The notes beneath the pieces are model-generated. The model was not told the DNA's origin, ran no database searches, and saw only the letters and a list, made by a program, of their open reading frames with translations. A program made the position numbers and the translations under genes. A stretch of DNA of 64,000 nucleotides from Dysidea avara (Eukaryota > Porifera > Demospongiae > Dictyoceratida > Dysideidae): NCBI RefSeq assembly GCF_963678975.1, contig NC_089274.1, positions 2,220,001 through 2,284,000 of the forward strand. Direction: 5' to 3'. This document shows, piece after piece, positions 8,935 through 19,920 of this stretch (the first letter of the stretch is position 1; each line of letters begins with the position of its first letter).

Positions 8935-11854
8935 CTATATGGTATTACTGATCATTGTGTAACACCTGAAACCTTTGAGAATAATACAGCAAAAAAAAAA
9001 GTGCAACATGCACTAATAGTAATGATGTAGCAAGAAACTTGAGGTGATTACTGCATCACTTGGATAATCCACTGAAAAGTCTACAACCATCACCGTGGTG
9101 GATCTGAGTGAGGCGATATCATCCCTGAGAGATGTTACTCCAAAAATCCTACTAAGCAATGTACAGTAACTGTCTTTTGTTACTCAGACAAAAGGATTGA
9201 TGTGCACGGAATGTCTACTTGCAAACAGGTATATATTTTACCAAACCATGATTAGGCTGTGCAAACATTATTAATTGTTTCTCATCCCCACCACATTCCT
9301 TTTTACCTCACTGCCTCAAATTTCATTATTGCTGTTATCAATCACATGCACACGTATTTTGATACTAAAAAGGCTGGCTATCATTTTACAGCACAGCAAA
9401 TGTCATTTGCACCTCAGAAACAGTGGTAAAACATAATACTAGTTCTTAAATTAACCTTTATAGTAACGGACAGGTTGATTTGGAGTATTTATGAACAATG
9501 AAAAATGACCTCCCGCCTGCAAGGAAATCTGTGGATGAGAAACAAGCAATCAAGTTTGCCTGGCCTACCTTGTGGATAACAAAGTGGTATCAGTCCCTGT
9601 ATGACATCTGGCATTGTTTCTGACAAGCACAATCTAACCATTTAAGTAGTACATGACAATGTGATGAGAGACATCTTTAATATTATTAAGGCAATAATAC
9701 AATATAAATACAGGGGGCTGCAGCAGGGACATACCGAGGGGGTTTCCAGGGGTTTCAGGAAACCCCTTTCAGTGTACAATATAAAGGAAAATTATTGCTC
9801 AGACAGAATGGCCAATCAAAAGTAATTTGATTGGCCATTTCTGAAATTGCATGGCCATAAGATAGAGGTGTACTAGCCTAGTGTGCAAAACACACTCTGC
9901 AGTGTGAAGCACAAGCCTTCTAGGGGGGTCTGGGGGTGTGCCCCCCCCCAGGAAATTTTTGAAAAAGGATCACTCCAAGATTGAATTTGAGACCACTTTC
10001 AGCTACTTTCATGCACATGCATTTTACAGAGAATTAATTGTTTATTAGTAATACGTGTACAAAATTTGTGTTGCTGCATACATATTTTACAAAAAAAACT
10101 ATGAATCAATGTATTGTACAGCCAGTTTGTAGACTTAGCTAGGCTAAATACTTTGTTACAAGTGGTGTTGAGCCAGCACAGATTGAATTATCAACTAGCT
10201 ATTGCTAAAGTTTCTCTTGTGAATAGCAATAGATCAATACTTACTCTCGAACTTTCCGCGTGCAGAACACTTTTATCACGTGACTTTTCCACTTTCTCCA
10301 GCCACTGCATCTCTACAGATTATAACCACGAAATGGCCATCTTATACTTAATATCGTACCTCCACTTCGCAAACATTACTTTCTTGTCTTCTCTTGGAAG
10401 GTGGCACTCGTGTAGTCAGTGTAGTGATCGCTTCTTCACAACATCGACAGTAACCCACAATCGATACTTTGGGTAAATACGAGGTGCAGTGCTCTAGCTT
10501 ACGCATGCGCATCGAGTCGATGCTTCGACGGGATCGAGACTTCACGTAGTGATTAAATAGCTTCGGTAAGGAAAGTTAACGATACGACAATAATAATAAC
10601 TATAATATTACATGTTATAAAGACTAATAATATAGAATTACAGTTGTAAGGCACAAATGGCCGACCAACGGCTACATTGATCGGTCAACAGCATCACTTG
10701 GTCGGAAAATGGCCGAGGGTCGACCGTTATATTGTACTCTGCCTTTGGATTTTACACATTTAAGAAATTGAAACTTCAGGTTTCCAGAATCTGGAATTTA
10801 TCAAGGAACAGGACATATTTTAAACATGACAGCAACACTTATAGCGTTGTTCTGAATTATGATTTTGGTGAAAAGATCGAGATACTCTAATACAGCAGTC
10901 AGGTAATTATATAAAACTACTCTAGTCTGGCACCACTGACCCTATTTTAGGTTCCTATAAGTGCCCCAAAAAATAGGGTATGGTCTGTCTAGAATCAAGG
11001 ACTTGTGCCACCATTACCAAAAACTGGTGCATCTAATTAAATCGCAGTATTGCCAATTAAATGCATCGTGGCTGCACAACTGAGTAAATACTGGGACAAA
11101 AGTCACAAAACAAAAGTTGCGTGAGTTCTTCTTGTGTCAGGGTGAATGAACCAGGGATGATTTTTCATTTAACATATGTGTGTAATAGACACCTTCCCTT
11201 GGAAAGTAGAATTATCACCTCCACAGCCTAAACATCAACCGCCCATAGAAAGTAACTCCTAAAGGCATCACTGTCATGATTGGATTCTTCACTATTCGTG
11301 ATCTCTTACTATAGTTGTTAATGCAAGCTGTAGTGTAATTACACATTCCTAAGCACAAGTCCTGAATACTACACAGACCAGACCCTGGGACACTTATAAG
11401 CACCTAAAATAGGTTCGGCAGCGACAGACCAGAGGACGTTGGACACGCAAACGTGAGCGCATACATTTGTACTGAAAGTATAACCAAGCGTTTGGCGAAG
11501 TTTTAACAAATATCATTCGAAAGTGCACTTCAAGTTTAGTATGTTCAGGCGGTCTACCCCAGTCTACCCCACTACTCCAAGCACATAAATTGCAGTTGAA
11601 ATCTCAGGAGATCACGTGTGTTGTGAGTTCATCAGTGTAATCGATAGGTAGAACTATAGGGACACCTTATGTGCTTGTAGTTGAGCCCAGTTAATCGTCA
11701 AAGAAAGTATGTGGATGCTACAATCGCCTCCAAATAGACTAAGGAAGCGGACGCCGCCCATCCTGGGCCTTACGGAGAATCGAATAGAGAACGGGAAACC
11801 TGGGCACTTATGTTTCAGTAAGAATTCTGTTGTACATCACAATAAACACAAGGT
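8935..11854. other. Gene-poor interval with transposon fragments
   Basis: About 9715-9960 is a fragment of a non-autonomous element with GGGGTTTCAGGAAACCCC and a C-rich end. About 10815-10905 repeats the 845-1006 element, including GATACTCTAATACAGCAG. The 10240-10560 part is comparatively CpG-rich (ACGCATGCGCATCGAGTCGA) and could be a promoter, but no supported gene starts there. Nothing else is recognised. Confidence 0.4.
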
Positions 11855-11997
11855 TGTACTATATTTAGAACTTGCACCGCACTATAATTAGAGTTTTTGC
11901 ATGCACGTGCACAGTTGTTGTAAGACTTGTGATTTTGTTGTGAGCACGTTTTATCTGATCCAATCTTTATTCATCAACTGTTTGTCAGAACTTTACA
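11855..11997 (+). repeat. 5' LTR of the degenerate Ty3 element
   Basis: Short 143-bp LTR with TG...CA ends, matching 15982-16124 except at three sites (C/T, T/C, G/A, all transitions). Confidence 0.95.
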
Positions 11998-12015
11998 TGG
12001 TGTCAGAAGTGGGAT
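11998..12015 (+). promoter_or_regulatory. Primer-binding site, tRNA-Leu type
   Basis: TGGTGTCAGAAGTGGGAT starts directly at the LTR end. It is complementary over 18 nt to the 3' end (including CCA) of metazoan tRNA-Leu of the CAA type, as known from its conserved acceptor and T-arm. Leucine priming is therefore likely. Confidence 0.8.
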
Positions 12016-12033
12016 CAAACTCTTATTCTCATC

Positions 12034-12970
12034 ATGGATAATTTGAAACCACCGGGAGAATTGGATTTGTGTACCAATGGGCCAATCACCATTGTGGAGA
12101 GATGGCGGCAGTGGAAGCAGACGATGCAACTGTTTATCGAATTGAGTATGCCCAAGAAAACTGAAAGGGAGAAGTGCAGCGCCTTCCTCTACACCATAGG
12201 CCAGGCTGGGCGAGACGTGTACAACACGATGCAATTGACGGAGGAAGAAACGGACAAGATCGAAGTCTTATTTGCCAAATTCGAAGTGTACTGTAAACCC
12301 AAACAGAATGTCGCTATTGAGCGATACCGTTTCAACACGCGAGCCCAAAGTAAGGAGGAGACAGTTGATCAATATGTGCTAGAGCTAAGACTAATCGCAA
12401 AGAATTGTGGATTTGGCAATTTAGAAGATCAATTGATTAGAGACAGAATTGTTTGTGGCACATGTTCAGAAGATGTACGACAGCGGCTGCTGCGTGTTGA
12501 TGGAAAAAGCCATATCAATTTGCCGCGCAGATGCAGAATCCAAGAAGAGCTCCCAATACATTGCTGAAACAAGTGCAGAAGTTTTTGGGTTGAAACAGAA
12601 GTACAACAATCGTCACAACACCCAGTCCAGAGTTGCCAGGAAGCCCCCAGAAGAGCTCACACAGCAAAAACGTACATGTGGTAATTGTGGTCTTGCGCAC
12701 CCCAGAAAGCAATGTCCTGCGTATGGTAAGCAGTGCCTCAAGTGTAACAAATTCAACCATTTTGCAAAGCTCTGCAGAAGTGCTCCCCACAAAATTGATG
12801 CTATTGAACAGGCTGAACGGTGTGAATACCACAGTGACTCAGATGGTGGGGAATCTTTGTTCATTGATGCCATCAAGAATGATACAGAAATTTCAAACAA
12901 TGACTGCTACACAACACTCCCAGTAGAGGGCACCCCAATTAATTCAAAGTTGACACTGGATCACAAGTGA
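12034..12970 (+). pseudogene. gag of the degenerate Ty3 element (frameshifted)
   Basis: The ATG at 12034, 19 bp after the primer-binding site, opens a 177-codon Gag frame (to 12567). The reading shifts to a second frame (12449-12970) near 12500, shown by the continuation EKAISICRA in the second frame. The second part holds two zinc knuckles: CGNCGLAHPRKQC, with spacing one residue short of the CX2CX4HX4C consensus, and CLKCNKFNHFAKLC, which fits it. The Gag product would package element RNA. The frame ends exactly where the protease should begin. Confidence 0.85.
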
Positions 12971-15935
12971 ACATCTTACCAGTTTCAGTGTATCATAAGT
13001 TGACCACCCAATCACCACTCAAGAGGTGCAACACTAAACTCACAAGTTACAGTGGTGGGAATCTGAAAGTGTTAGGGCGCAGCCATCTAAGCTGCAGACA
13101 GAAGAAATTGCTCTTTTATGTGGTGGACACAACACAAGACCCAATTCTGGGCCTATCAGCATCTCAGGAGTTGGGTATAATCAAGATTGTGTTAAATATA
13201 ATGCAGGGTTCAGCTTCAGATCAACTTATCATGATGTACCCGAAGTTATTCAAAGGCTTGGGTTGTCTCAAGGCACCTTACCACATTCAAACAGATCCAT
13301 CAGTCATCCCAGTCATAACACCATGTCGAAACCACCCTGTGGCCATAAGGGACAGACTAAAACAAACGCTAAATGAAATGGAAGCAATGGGTGTAATAAG
13401 AAAGGTGGATCAGCCCACAGACTGGGTGAACTCCCTTGTTGTAATTGAAAAACCACAGTTAAAGAAACTATGTGTCTGTCTCGACCCCAGGCCTCTCAAT
13501 AATGCTATTCGCCGAGAACATTTTCAGTTGCCAACCCTTGAGGACATAACTACCCGATTATCAGGAGCTCATGTTTTTACCAAGCTGGACGCCAACCATG
13601 GCTATTGGTAAATACCCATTATCAGAAGAGAGCCAACTGCTGACCACTTTTAACAGCGTATTTGGTAGGTACTGTTTTATGCGGATGCCTTTTGGAATCA
13701 AGTCAGCCCAAGAGGTTTTTCAAAAGAGAATGAGTCAACTGCTTGGTGACCTGCCAGGGGTAGAAACTGATATTGATGACATTCTTGTATGGGGCACCAA
13801 CCAAGAAGAGCATGATAGCACGTTAACGGCAGTACTAAAGAGATGTGAAGAGATCGACCTCACTTTGAACAAAGATAAGTGCCTATTTGGAGTTTCAGAG
13901 GTATCCTACATTGGTCACATTCTCAATGCTACTGGTGTTCAACCAGACCCTTCGAAGGTCAAAGCAATCACAAATATGCCACCACCATATGACAGAAAGG
14001 GTGTGGAAAGGTTACTTGGAACAATCAATTACCTGTCAAAGTTCATTCCCAACATGTCAACCGTAATCCAACCGATCCGAGAATTGCTGAAGTCAGAGAT
14101 CATGTTTGAATGGATGGAGCCCCAAGAAAGAGCGTTTTGCAAAGTCAAAGAGATCTTATCTAAACATCCTGCACTAGCATATTTTGACGTAGCAAAACCT
14201 GTGACCATATCATGTGATGCTTCACAGTCTGGACTAGGGGCTGCCATTCTGCAAGATGATAAACCTGTTGCGTTTGCCTCCAGGGTTCTCACCGAGGCAG
14301 AAACAAGGTATGATCAAATTGAAAAAGAATTACTAGCAGTAGTTTTTGCTTTCAACAGTATGTCTATGGGACAGAGGTGACAGTGGAGTCTGACCACAAA
14401 CCACTAGAAGCAATTACCAAAAAACAGTTGTCGGCTACACCACCAAGACTGCAGAGAATGCTTCTACAATTGCAAAAGTACAGTTTTACTTTAAAATACA
14501 AACCAGATAAAGAAATGTTAATAGCTGACACTCTATCGCGTGCCTATCTTGAGGATGAGCCCCCTTCAGAAGATCTTGGTGAGGACCTGGTCTGTGCAGT
14601 AAATCAAGTGATCAGTAACCTTCCAGTATCAGATGCCAAGTTAGAAGTAATACGACAGGCAACAGCAAATGATCCTGTTATGCTCAAACTACAAGACACC
14701 ATCAAATGTGGGTGGCCCACTAATCGATTTCAAGTTTCTAATGACCTCAAGCCCTATTGGACTTTTCGAGAGGAACTAAGTGAAGCTGATGGAATTCTTC
14801 TCAAAGGGGAAAAGATAATGATACCAAGTACTCTGAGAAAAGATATGCTGGCAAAGATTCACACAAGCCACCTGGGGGTGGTCAAATGCAAACAGAGGGC
14901 AAAAAATGTTTTTTCTGGCCAGGAATGTCAAGAGACATTGAGGAACTTGTATCCACATGTGACATCTGCTTACAATATCAGCCATCAAACTCCAAAGAGC
15001 CCATGATACCCAGTGAGATGCCCACCAGACCTTGGGAGTTGGTGTCAACGGACTTGTTTAGTCTGGACGGAGAAGACTTTTTGCTGATCGTAGATAGCTA
15101 TTCACAGTACATAGAAATAGCCAAGCTGTCCAACACCTCAAGTAAAAAAGTAATTGAGTGTACTAAATCCGTGTTTGCTCGCCACGGCATACCAACAACA
15201 GTCAAAAGTGATAATGGGCCCCAGTACACTGCAGCAGAATACAAAGAGTTTAGCAGAACTTGGGGATTCAAGCACATCACTGTAAGTCCATACCACCCAC
15301 AGGCCAATGGCCTAGCAGAGAAATCAGTTCAAATCATCAAACAATTGTTGAAAAAAGCCAAAGCAGACGGAAAGGACCCCTACCTCAGCTTGTTGGAATA
15401 CAGAAACTCCACAGTGAAGAGTATTGGTTCTCCAGCACAATTAGCAATGGATCGCCGATTGAACTCTGTGCTACCATGCATCCCAGAACTGCTAGCTCCG
15501 AAAACAATAGAACCAAAGAAAGTCATGGAATCAATCCAGAAAGCAAAGGAAGTTAACAGAAAATACTACAACCAGGGTGTTAAAGACCTTCCTAAACTAC
15601 AACCAAATGACTCGGTTAGAATTCAGATGAATGGAGAGTGGGTTCAGGGAAGAGTGATAAAACTAGCTGGAACACCAAGGTCATACATAGTAGAAGGACC
15701 AGGTGGTCGAGAATATAGACGAAACCGTAGACACCTTAAAAAGACTTTCCAACTCCCATCTGCAACCAGTGTAGATGACGATGATGATGTGGAGGCACAA
15801 CCTGGAGAACTAGAGACAGTCGAACAATCCAATAACCCACCTCCATCAGTTAATAGCCCACCTCCATCAGTTGTGACTTCAACAGGACGCACCATCAGGG
15901 CTCCCCCAAGATATCAAGACTTTGTAAGACACTAA
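12960..15935 (+). pseudogene. pol of the degenerate Ty3 element (protease, RT, RNase H, integrase)
   Basis: Pol is spread over frames at 12967-13611, 13571-14380, 14377-15006 and 14886-15935. At the protease start (12955-12972) the frame reads LTLDHK-stop: the active-site Asp is followed by a frame break, so the DTG triad is lost, consistent with a small deletion. RT reaches KLDANHGYW, then meets TAA and a shift near 13611. The catalytic box reads DIDD, with Asp where Tyr is usual. RNase H has CDASQSGLG and ESDHKPLEA on either side of another break near 14365. Integrase has H-H-C-C residues split by a shift near 14900, then STDLF, KSDNGPQY and NGLAEKS, the D-D-E triad, and an acidic, Pro-rich tail. 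The integrase frame itself is intact. Confidence 0.9.
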
Positions 15936-15981
15936 ACTACATGCACACAGCACACCTGTTGTAACTTTTATTAGGGGGAGT

Positions 15982-16124
15982 TGTACTATATTTAGAACTT
16001 GCACCGTACTATAATTAGAGTTTTTGCACGCACGTGCACAGTTGTTGTAAGACTTGTGATTTTGTTGTGAGCACATTTTATCTGATCCAATCTTTATTCA
16101 TCAACTGTTTGTCAGAACTTTACA
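15982..16124 (+). repeat. 3' LTR of the degenerate Ty3 element
   Basis: Same 143-bp sequence as the 5' LTR with three transitions. It is preceded by polypurine AGGGGGAG and followed by the target duplication AAGGT. Confidence 0.95.
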
Positions 16125-16861
16125 AAGGTACAGGTGGCTACCCCACCCTTCGGCACAACGAACTTAGGGATTTCACTGCTGTCATCCTGTCAGAAGTCTG
16201 TACTGATGTGTGTGTTGAGCCCCCTTTACAGTCTCTCTCTGGTGAAACACTCACATACGCTACTGCAAATCATGAGGATGGAGCACGATTGGATGTTTCA
16301 GCTGTTGGGTTCTGGGGTGGTCACCACCAACGGGCTTTCTTTGATGTTAAGGTGTTTAATCCAACTGCTTCGTCATACCGTGCTACACCAGTGGCTTCAT
16401 TGTATCGGAGATTTGAAAAGGAGAAACGTAGGAAATATGAGCAGAGGATTAGGGAGGTTGAGATGGGTTCATTTACCCCATTAGTCTTTTCAACGTTTGG
16501 TGGAATCAGTGGATGTACCAGCATCTTTTACAAACGTCTAGCCTACTTACTGTCCCTGAAGAGAGAAGTTCCCTACAGCAGCGTAATGTCTTGGCTACGT
16601 TGTCGCATCAGCTTCTCGTTGCTCCGCTCAGCGATTGCGTGCCTTAGGGGGGTGCGCTCCCACAGTGGTTGTCCCATCAGCCATAGGGCACTTGACCTTG
16701 TACTATCAGAGGGTCGGGTGCCTTCCCCCTAATTATTTAAATTGCTCCATTTAATCTCATTCCAATTTTTGTCTAGCACTTCAACATCTAGTGCTAGGGG
16801 TGGTGGCAAGGGGTGCTGGTTACCCCGGGGAGAAAAAAAAAAACAAAAAAAACAAACAAAG
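16125..16861 (+). pseudogene. R2-like endonuclease fragment and 3' end of a non-LTR retroelement
   Basis: The frame directly after the 3' LTR reads GGYPTLRHNELRD, then ARLDVSAVGFWGG and FFDVKVFNP, then EVEMGSFTPLVFSTFGG and a C-terminal SLLRSAIACLRGVRS, ending at 16735. The RHN motif followed by D-x(14)-D-x-K resembles the restriction-like PD-(D/E)XK endonuclease C-terminus of R2-type non-LTR elements, where a CCHC finger normally precedes RHN. That finger and all upstream parts are missing; the frame upstream of the LTR insertion has a stop. The 3' UTR ends in an A-rich tail (16831-16861). A reversed copy of the last ~60 bp lies at 33061-33120. The RLE assignment is by motif memory and spacing. 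Confidence 0.7.
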
Positions 16862-17170
16862 GTAGAGTGGTATGGCTATATTGATAAAACCTTTTTGGTA
16901 TCAGAAATATGCAATTAACGATAATAGTTTTTAGTAGCGCTTATAGAGTGAATATAACCTCCAATATGTCATAGATAATATGCTCGAGTATAAGTCACTT
17001 AGCTGTAGTAAAAATCCCCTTTTCAAAATTCCTCCGTACGCCCCTGTGCAGGTACCATACACTGATGCTCACAGCGCGCAGGGTGGTCAGTACAGGAGCC
17101 CTGGAAAAACTCTTACATCAATACAAAACTAATACATAATCCCCCGTTATGCAGCACACAATCCACACAC
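16862..17170. other. No gene; element end at 17044
   Basis: The text TTCAAAATTCCTCCGTACG to 17044 is the right end of the element described at 845-1006. The remainder shows nothing recognisable. Confidence 0.5.
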
Positions 17171-17304
17171 CTGTTCAATAGTGGGTCCCATTTTCCTCCA
17201 GGAAAACACGGATCAGGTGAAGGTCTGGTGCAGAGGTCTACTCCATAACTAGTGTCGCTTACAGTTGGGTACGCTAAGAGAACGAAGATGCAAGCAAGCT
17301 TCAT
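17171..17304 (-). CDS. Putative first exon of a secreted or receptor protein, TACI/BCMA-like Cys motif
   Basis: The ATG at 17304 opens MKLACIFVLLAYPTVS, a good signal peptide, followed by a Cys-rich stretch with GGKWDPLLNRC and VDC. Tyr/Lys-Trp-Asp-Pro-Leu-Leu followed by Cys-x2-Cys resembles the single Cys-rich domain of TACI and BCMA in the TNF-receptor superfamily, but one short motif is weak evidence. The in-frame upstream Met gives a less likely N-terminus without a signal peptide. A donor AACAG/GTGTGT at 17170 would end the exon in phase 2; reading on gives a stop near 17113. No following exon was identified between here and 11400. It may also be an unrelated Cys-rich secreted protein. 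Confidence 0.4.
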
Positions 17305-18356
17305 ATCACGTTGAACATTGCGATTGTGGTTTCGACTTTTCTCGTGCACAGTCGGGCCCGCGCTAATAGAGGTTAACTCGAACCACGCTCGAACCCACAA
17401 TCGCGATGTTTATGTAGTCTAGATCACACAAAAGAATTCTCACCTTTGCTAATTAATAGATACAACGGAAAACAAGTAAACAAACAATAACAACAAAATT
17501 TTATTTTTATATTCACTGACACCCTTGCCATGCCCACACAGGTTCTTCCTTAGGACCAAATACGTGGTCACATGTGACCGAGGACTATCATATTTTCTGT
17601 AATTTATGTACTTTCATCATTTCATAATTGATGGTTTTCTCTCTTAGAACCTAATTACAATAAACGATGTATGCTTGACCAAATTTGGCACTTTGAGGGT
17701 CAATATAGAATATGGTTTTTTTTTTAAATTAGAACAGTAGTAATAAAAGTAAACATCCTTGATTATGGAATACCGGGCTATTGCAATGTGTAGCTACATG
17801 TTTAAAGATTAATCACGAACATGTTGCCATCAGCCAGCCTTTCATTCATTAGGCCGAGAACGTAGCAGTATATGCAGAGATAGTTTGGGGCTGGTAACTC
17901 TATAGTACTGAACATTATCCTCAGAACAAGTGAATTGTGAGGCTAATACTAAATCTAACAGGAAGTTTGCTGTTAATATAGTTACAATGTAACACCAATC
18001 ACCTACTAAAAGCTCAGGCAATGGCTACACCATACAACGAAGTACCCTCACAAAATTTAAATAGTATACGAGACGATTTTTTGAAATTTGATTTGCTATT
18101 ATTTTGGATAGGAATTTTTGTGATTTAGTATAAATAGCAAACTATTGTTTGGTGTTCACATAAATTAATTCTCATCATACAGCTGTACACACTGTAAATG
18201 CACATACACATCTTTCTGTTCAAATGTGAGATTTTCAATGTTCCTTCCTTCAGTGGAGATGGCCAGAAAATGCACAATTGTGTACAGTAGTGCAGAAAAC
18301 TGGTGAATATAATAATAATAATAATAAACTTTACAGTGTATATTTGATTCACTCTT
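17305..18356. other. No gene recognised
   Basis: AT-rich sequence 5' of the putative exon at 17304. About 17340-17400 is comparatively GC-rich and could be its 5' UTR or promoter. An (AAT)n run lies at 18310-18326. No coding or repeat structure was otherwise supported. Confidence 0.4.
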
Positions 18357-18525
18357 CAGGCCCGTAGCCAGGGGGGTTCTGAAGAACCGCCCTCTTGGGA
18401 AAAAGGTCCACAATTTCAGTAAAAAGCAATGGCGGATCCAGCATGGGGCATTTGGGGCAAATGCCCCCCCACCTTGTGGAGGAGCCATACAGCCATGCTT
18501 CAGATTAAAATAGCTACTAAACTTG

Positions 18526-18851
18526 CAGACATGCCAACTCTCACGCATTAGGCGTGAGTCTCACTCTTTGGCTAGTAATCTCACGCTCTCACGCCTAACC
18601 CTCTGTTTCTCACTCTTTCAGCTTAATTCTCACGCATTTCTCACGCCTGATCTGCTTTGTAATTAGCCCTGTGCTTAAAATTGGGCAGACCTGTGCTTAT
18701 TGTTGTACTTAGAACATGCGACGACCTTTTTTTTTTTTTTTTTTTTTGGTCTTCACTACCAAAAATCCTGGAGCTGCACTTGAATCTGGTCCACACTGCT
18801 GGTAGTGTTTGAGGTCTCACTCCTAAAATTGTTCAGAGGTTGGCATCTCTG
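18526..18851. mobile_element. 326-bp MITE with CAGASATGCCAAC termini
   Basis: The left end CAGACATGCCAACTC and reversed right end CAGAGATGCCAACC are inverted repeats, flanked by AACTTG on both sides (18520-18525 and 18852-18857). The interior repeats TCTCACGC several times (18532-18650) and has a long T run, and shows no coding potential. Confidence 0.75.
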
Positions 18852-19195
18852 AACTTGTGTCAGGCCAAGATCAGTTTATTAGCTAACTCATGAAAATATG
18901 CACATTTTACTAGCATTTATTACAAATTAAAAGCAAACCAGTCAAACTGGCTGTGAAATTGCCGCCCAGCATCTTCGTTCGTGCTAAGCGCCTCTAAATT
19001 TAATTATCGTGTTGCTGTTTTAATGATATTCAGGGCCTTTTAAACAGCCTTAAGACTTCACAGCCATCTGAAAAGGCCAAAATGGCAAAAAATCAACTGT
19101 GAGACACTACTGAGAGGTGATTATTTGTTGCTTCAAAAATGCAGCACTGAACTAGATAGAGAATCTGGCTCTCCCCAACCACCTACAACTTAGCC

Positions 19196-19920
19196 GGTTG
19201 TATACAATCACTGGACTGGACTAGTGGACTGGACTGGTGGACTCAGTTTTTTTTTTTTTTGTTTGTTTTTCATTTTAGTACATATTTGGGCAACTGGTCG
19301 TAGCTATTGCTACATTGAATGTAAAATATGCAGGTGAATCTGTCTACTTGGCACTGTCTGTTATCTTAGAATTGTGTGCAATTCTCTCTCTCTTGGCATA
19401 ATCTGTATTGTACGACTACCATTTGTCTTATCATGAAGTACAAACCATACAGTACATGTGTATGTAGTGTTGTAGTATCCATGCAAGTTATAGTCATGGA
19501 GTCAGCTAAATTAAGTGGCAACAGTTAACTGTCTTGCTATTTATTCAATAGCTGATAAAAAGGTTCTATAGTTTTTGCACGACCGCAATAACAAGTGAAA
19601 TCACATGCACAAGATTTCAACCAATCAAATTGATCCATTTTGAACTTTAAACTATAATTACCACATGTGACTTCTGTTTTAGATTTGTTGACATGCAAGA
19701 ACTATTAGAACCTCTGTACATAGCTGAAGCTGGGCAATGTTGACAAGTCTGGCATGATCACACCTTTCTTTGGTTTGTGTGTGGGTTTCTTTATGTGTGG
19801 GGGAGTGGTCTAACTACATGAGACTAACATACTTTCAACCAGTTGCCCAAATATTTAGTTAAAAAAGGGAAAAATACCTGAGTCCAGTCCACCAGTCCAG
19901 TCCAGTGATTGTATACAACC
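19196..19920. mobile_element. Foldback/MULE-like element with 9-bp target duplication
   Basis: The terminal repeat GGTTGTATACAATCACTGG is inverted at both ends and extends inward through iterated TGGACTGGACT units (about 45 bp). The flanks AACTTAGCC at 19187-19195 and 19921-19929 are identical 9-mers. A 9-bp duplication is characteristic of Mutator-like and Foldback elements. No transposase frame is visible in 725 bp. Confidence 0.8.

Larger units (their letters stand above)
11855..16124 (+). mobile_element. Degenerate Ty3/gypsy-type LTR retrotransposon
   Basis: Two 143-bp LTRs (11855-11997, 15982-16124) both start TGTACT and end TTTACA and differ at three positions (about 2%). The element is bounded by a perfect 5-bp target duplication AAGGT (11850-11854, 16125-16129). 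A primer-binding site follows the 5' LTR, and AGGGGGAG (15973-15980) serves as polypurine tract. The order gag, protease, RT, RNase H, integrase is that of Ty3/gypsy elements. At least four frameshifts or stops plus changed catalytic residues show it is no longer autonomous. Confidence 0.95.

Noticed and set aside
10245..10310. A minus-strand ATG frame (MQWLEKVEKSRD and on) ending in a good donor GTAAGTATT
   Set aside because: It has no signal peptide and its phase does not fit the first alliinase-like exon; no partner exon was found.
11709..11820. A plus-strand ATG frame (LGLTENRIENGKPGH) ending at a GTAAGA donor-like site just before the LTR
   Set aside because: No following exon or family motif; one short exon is insufficient support.
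12515..12900. Minus-strand ORFs of about 100 codons over gag
   Set aside because: Shadows of the gag zinc-knuckle region on the other strand.
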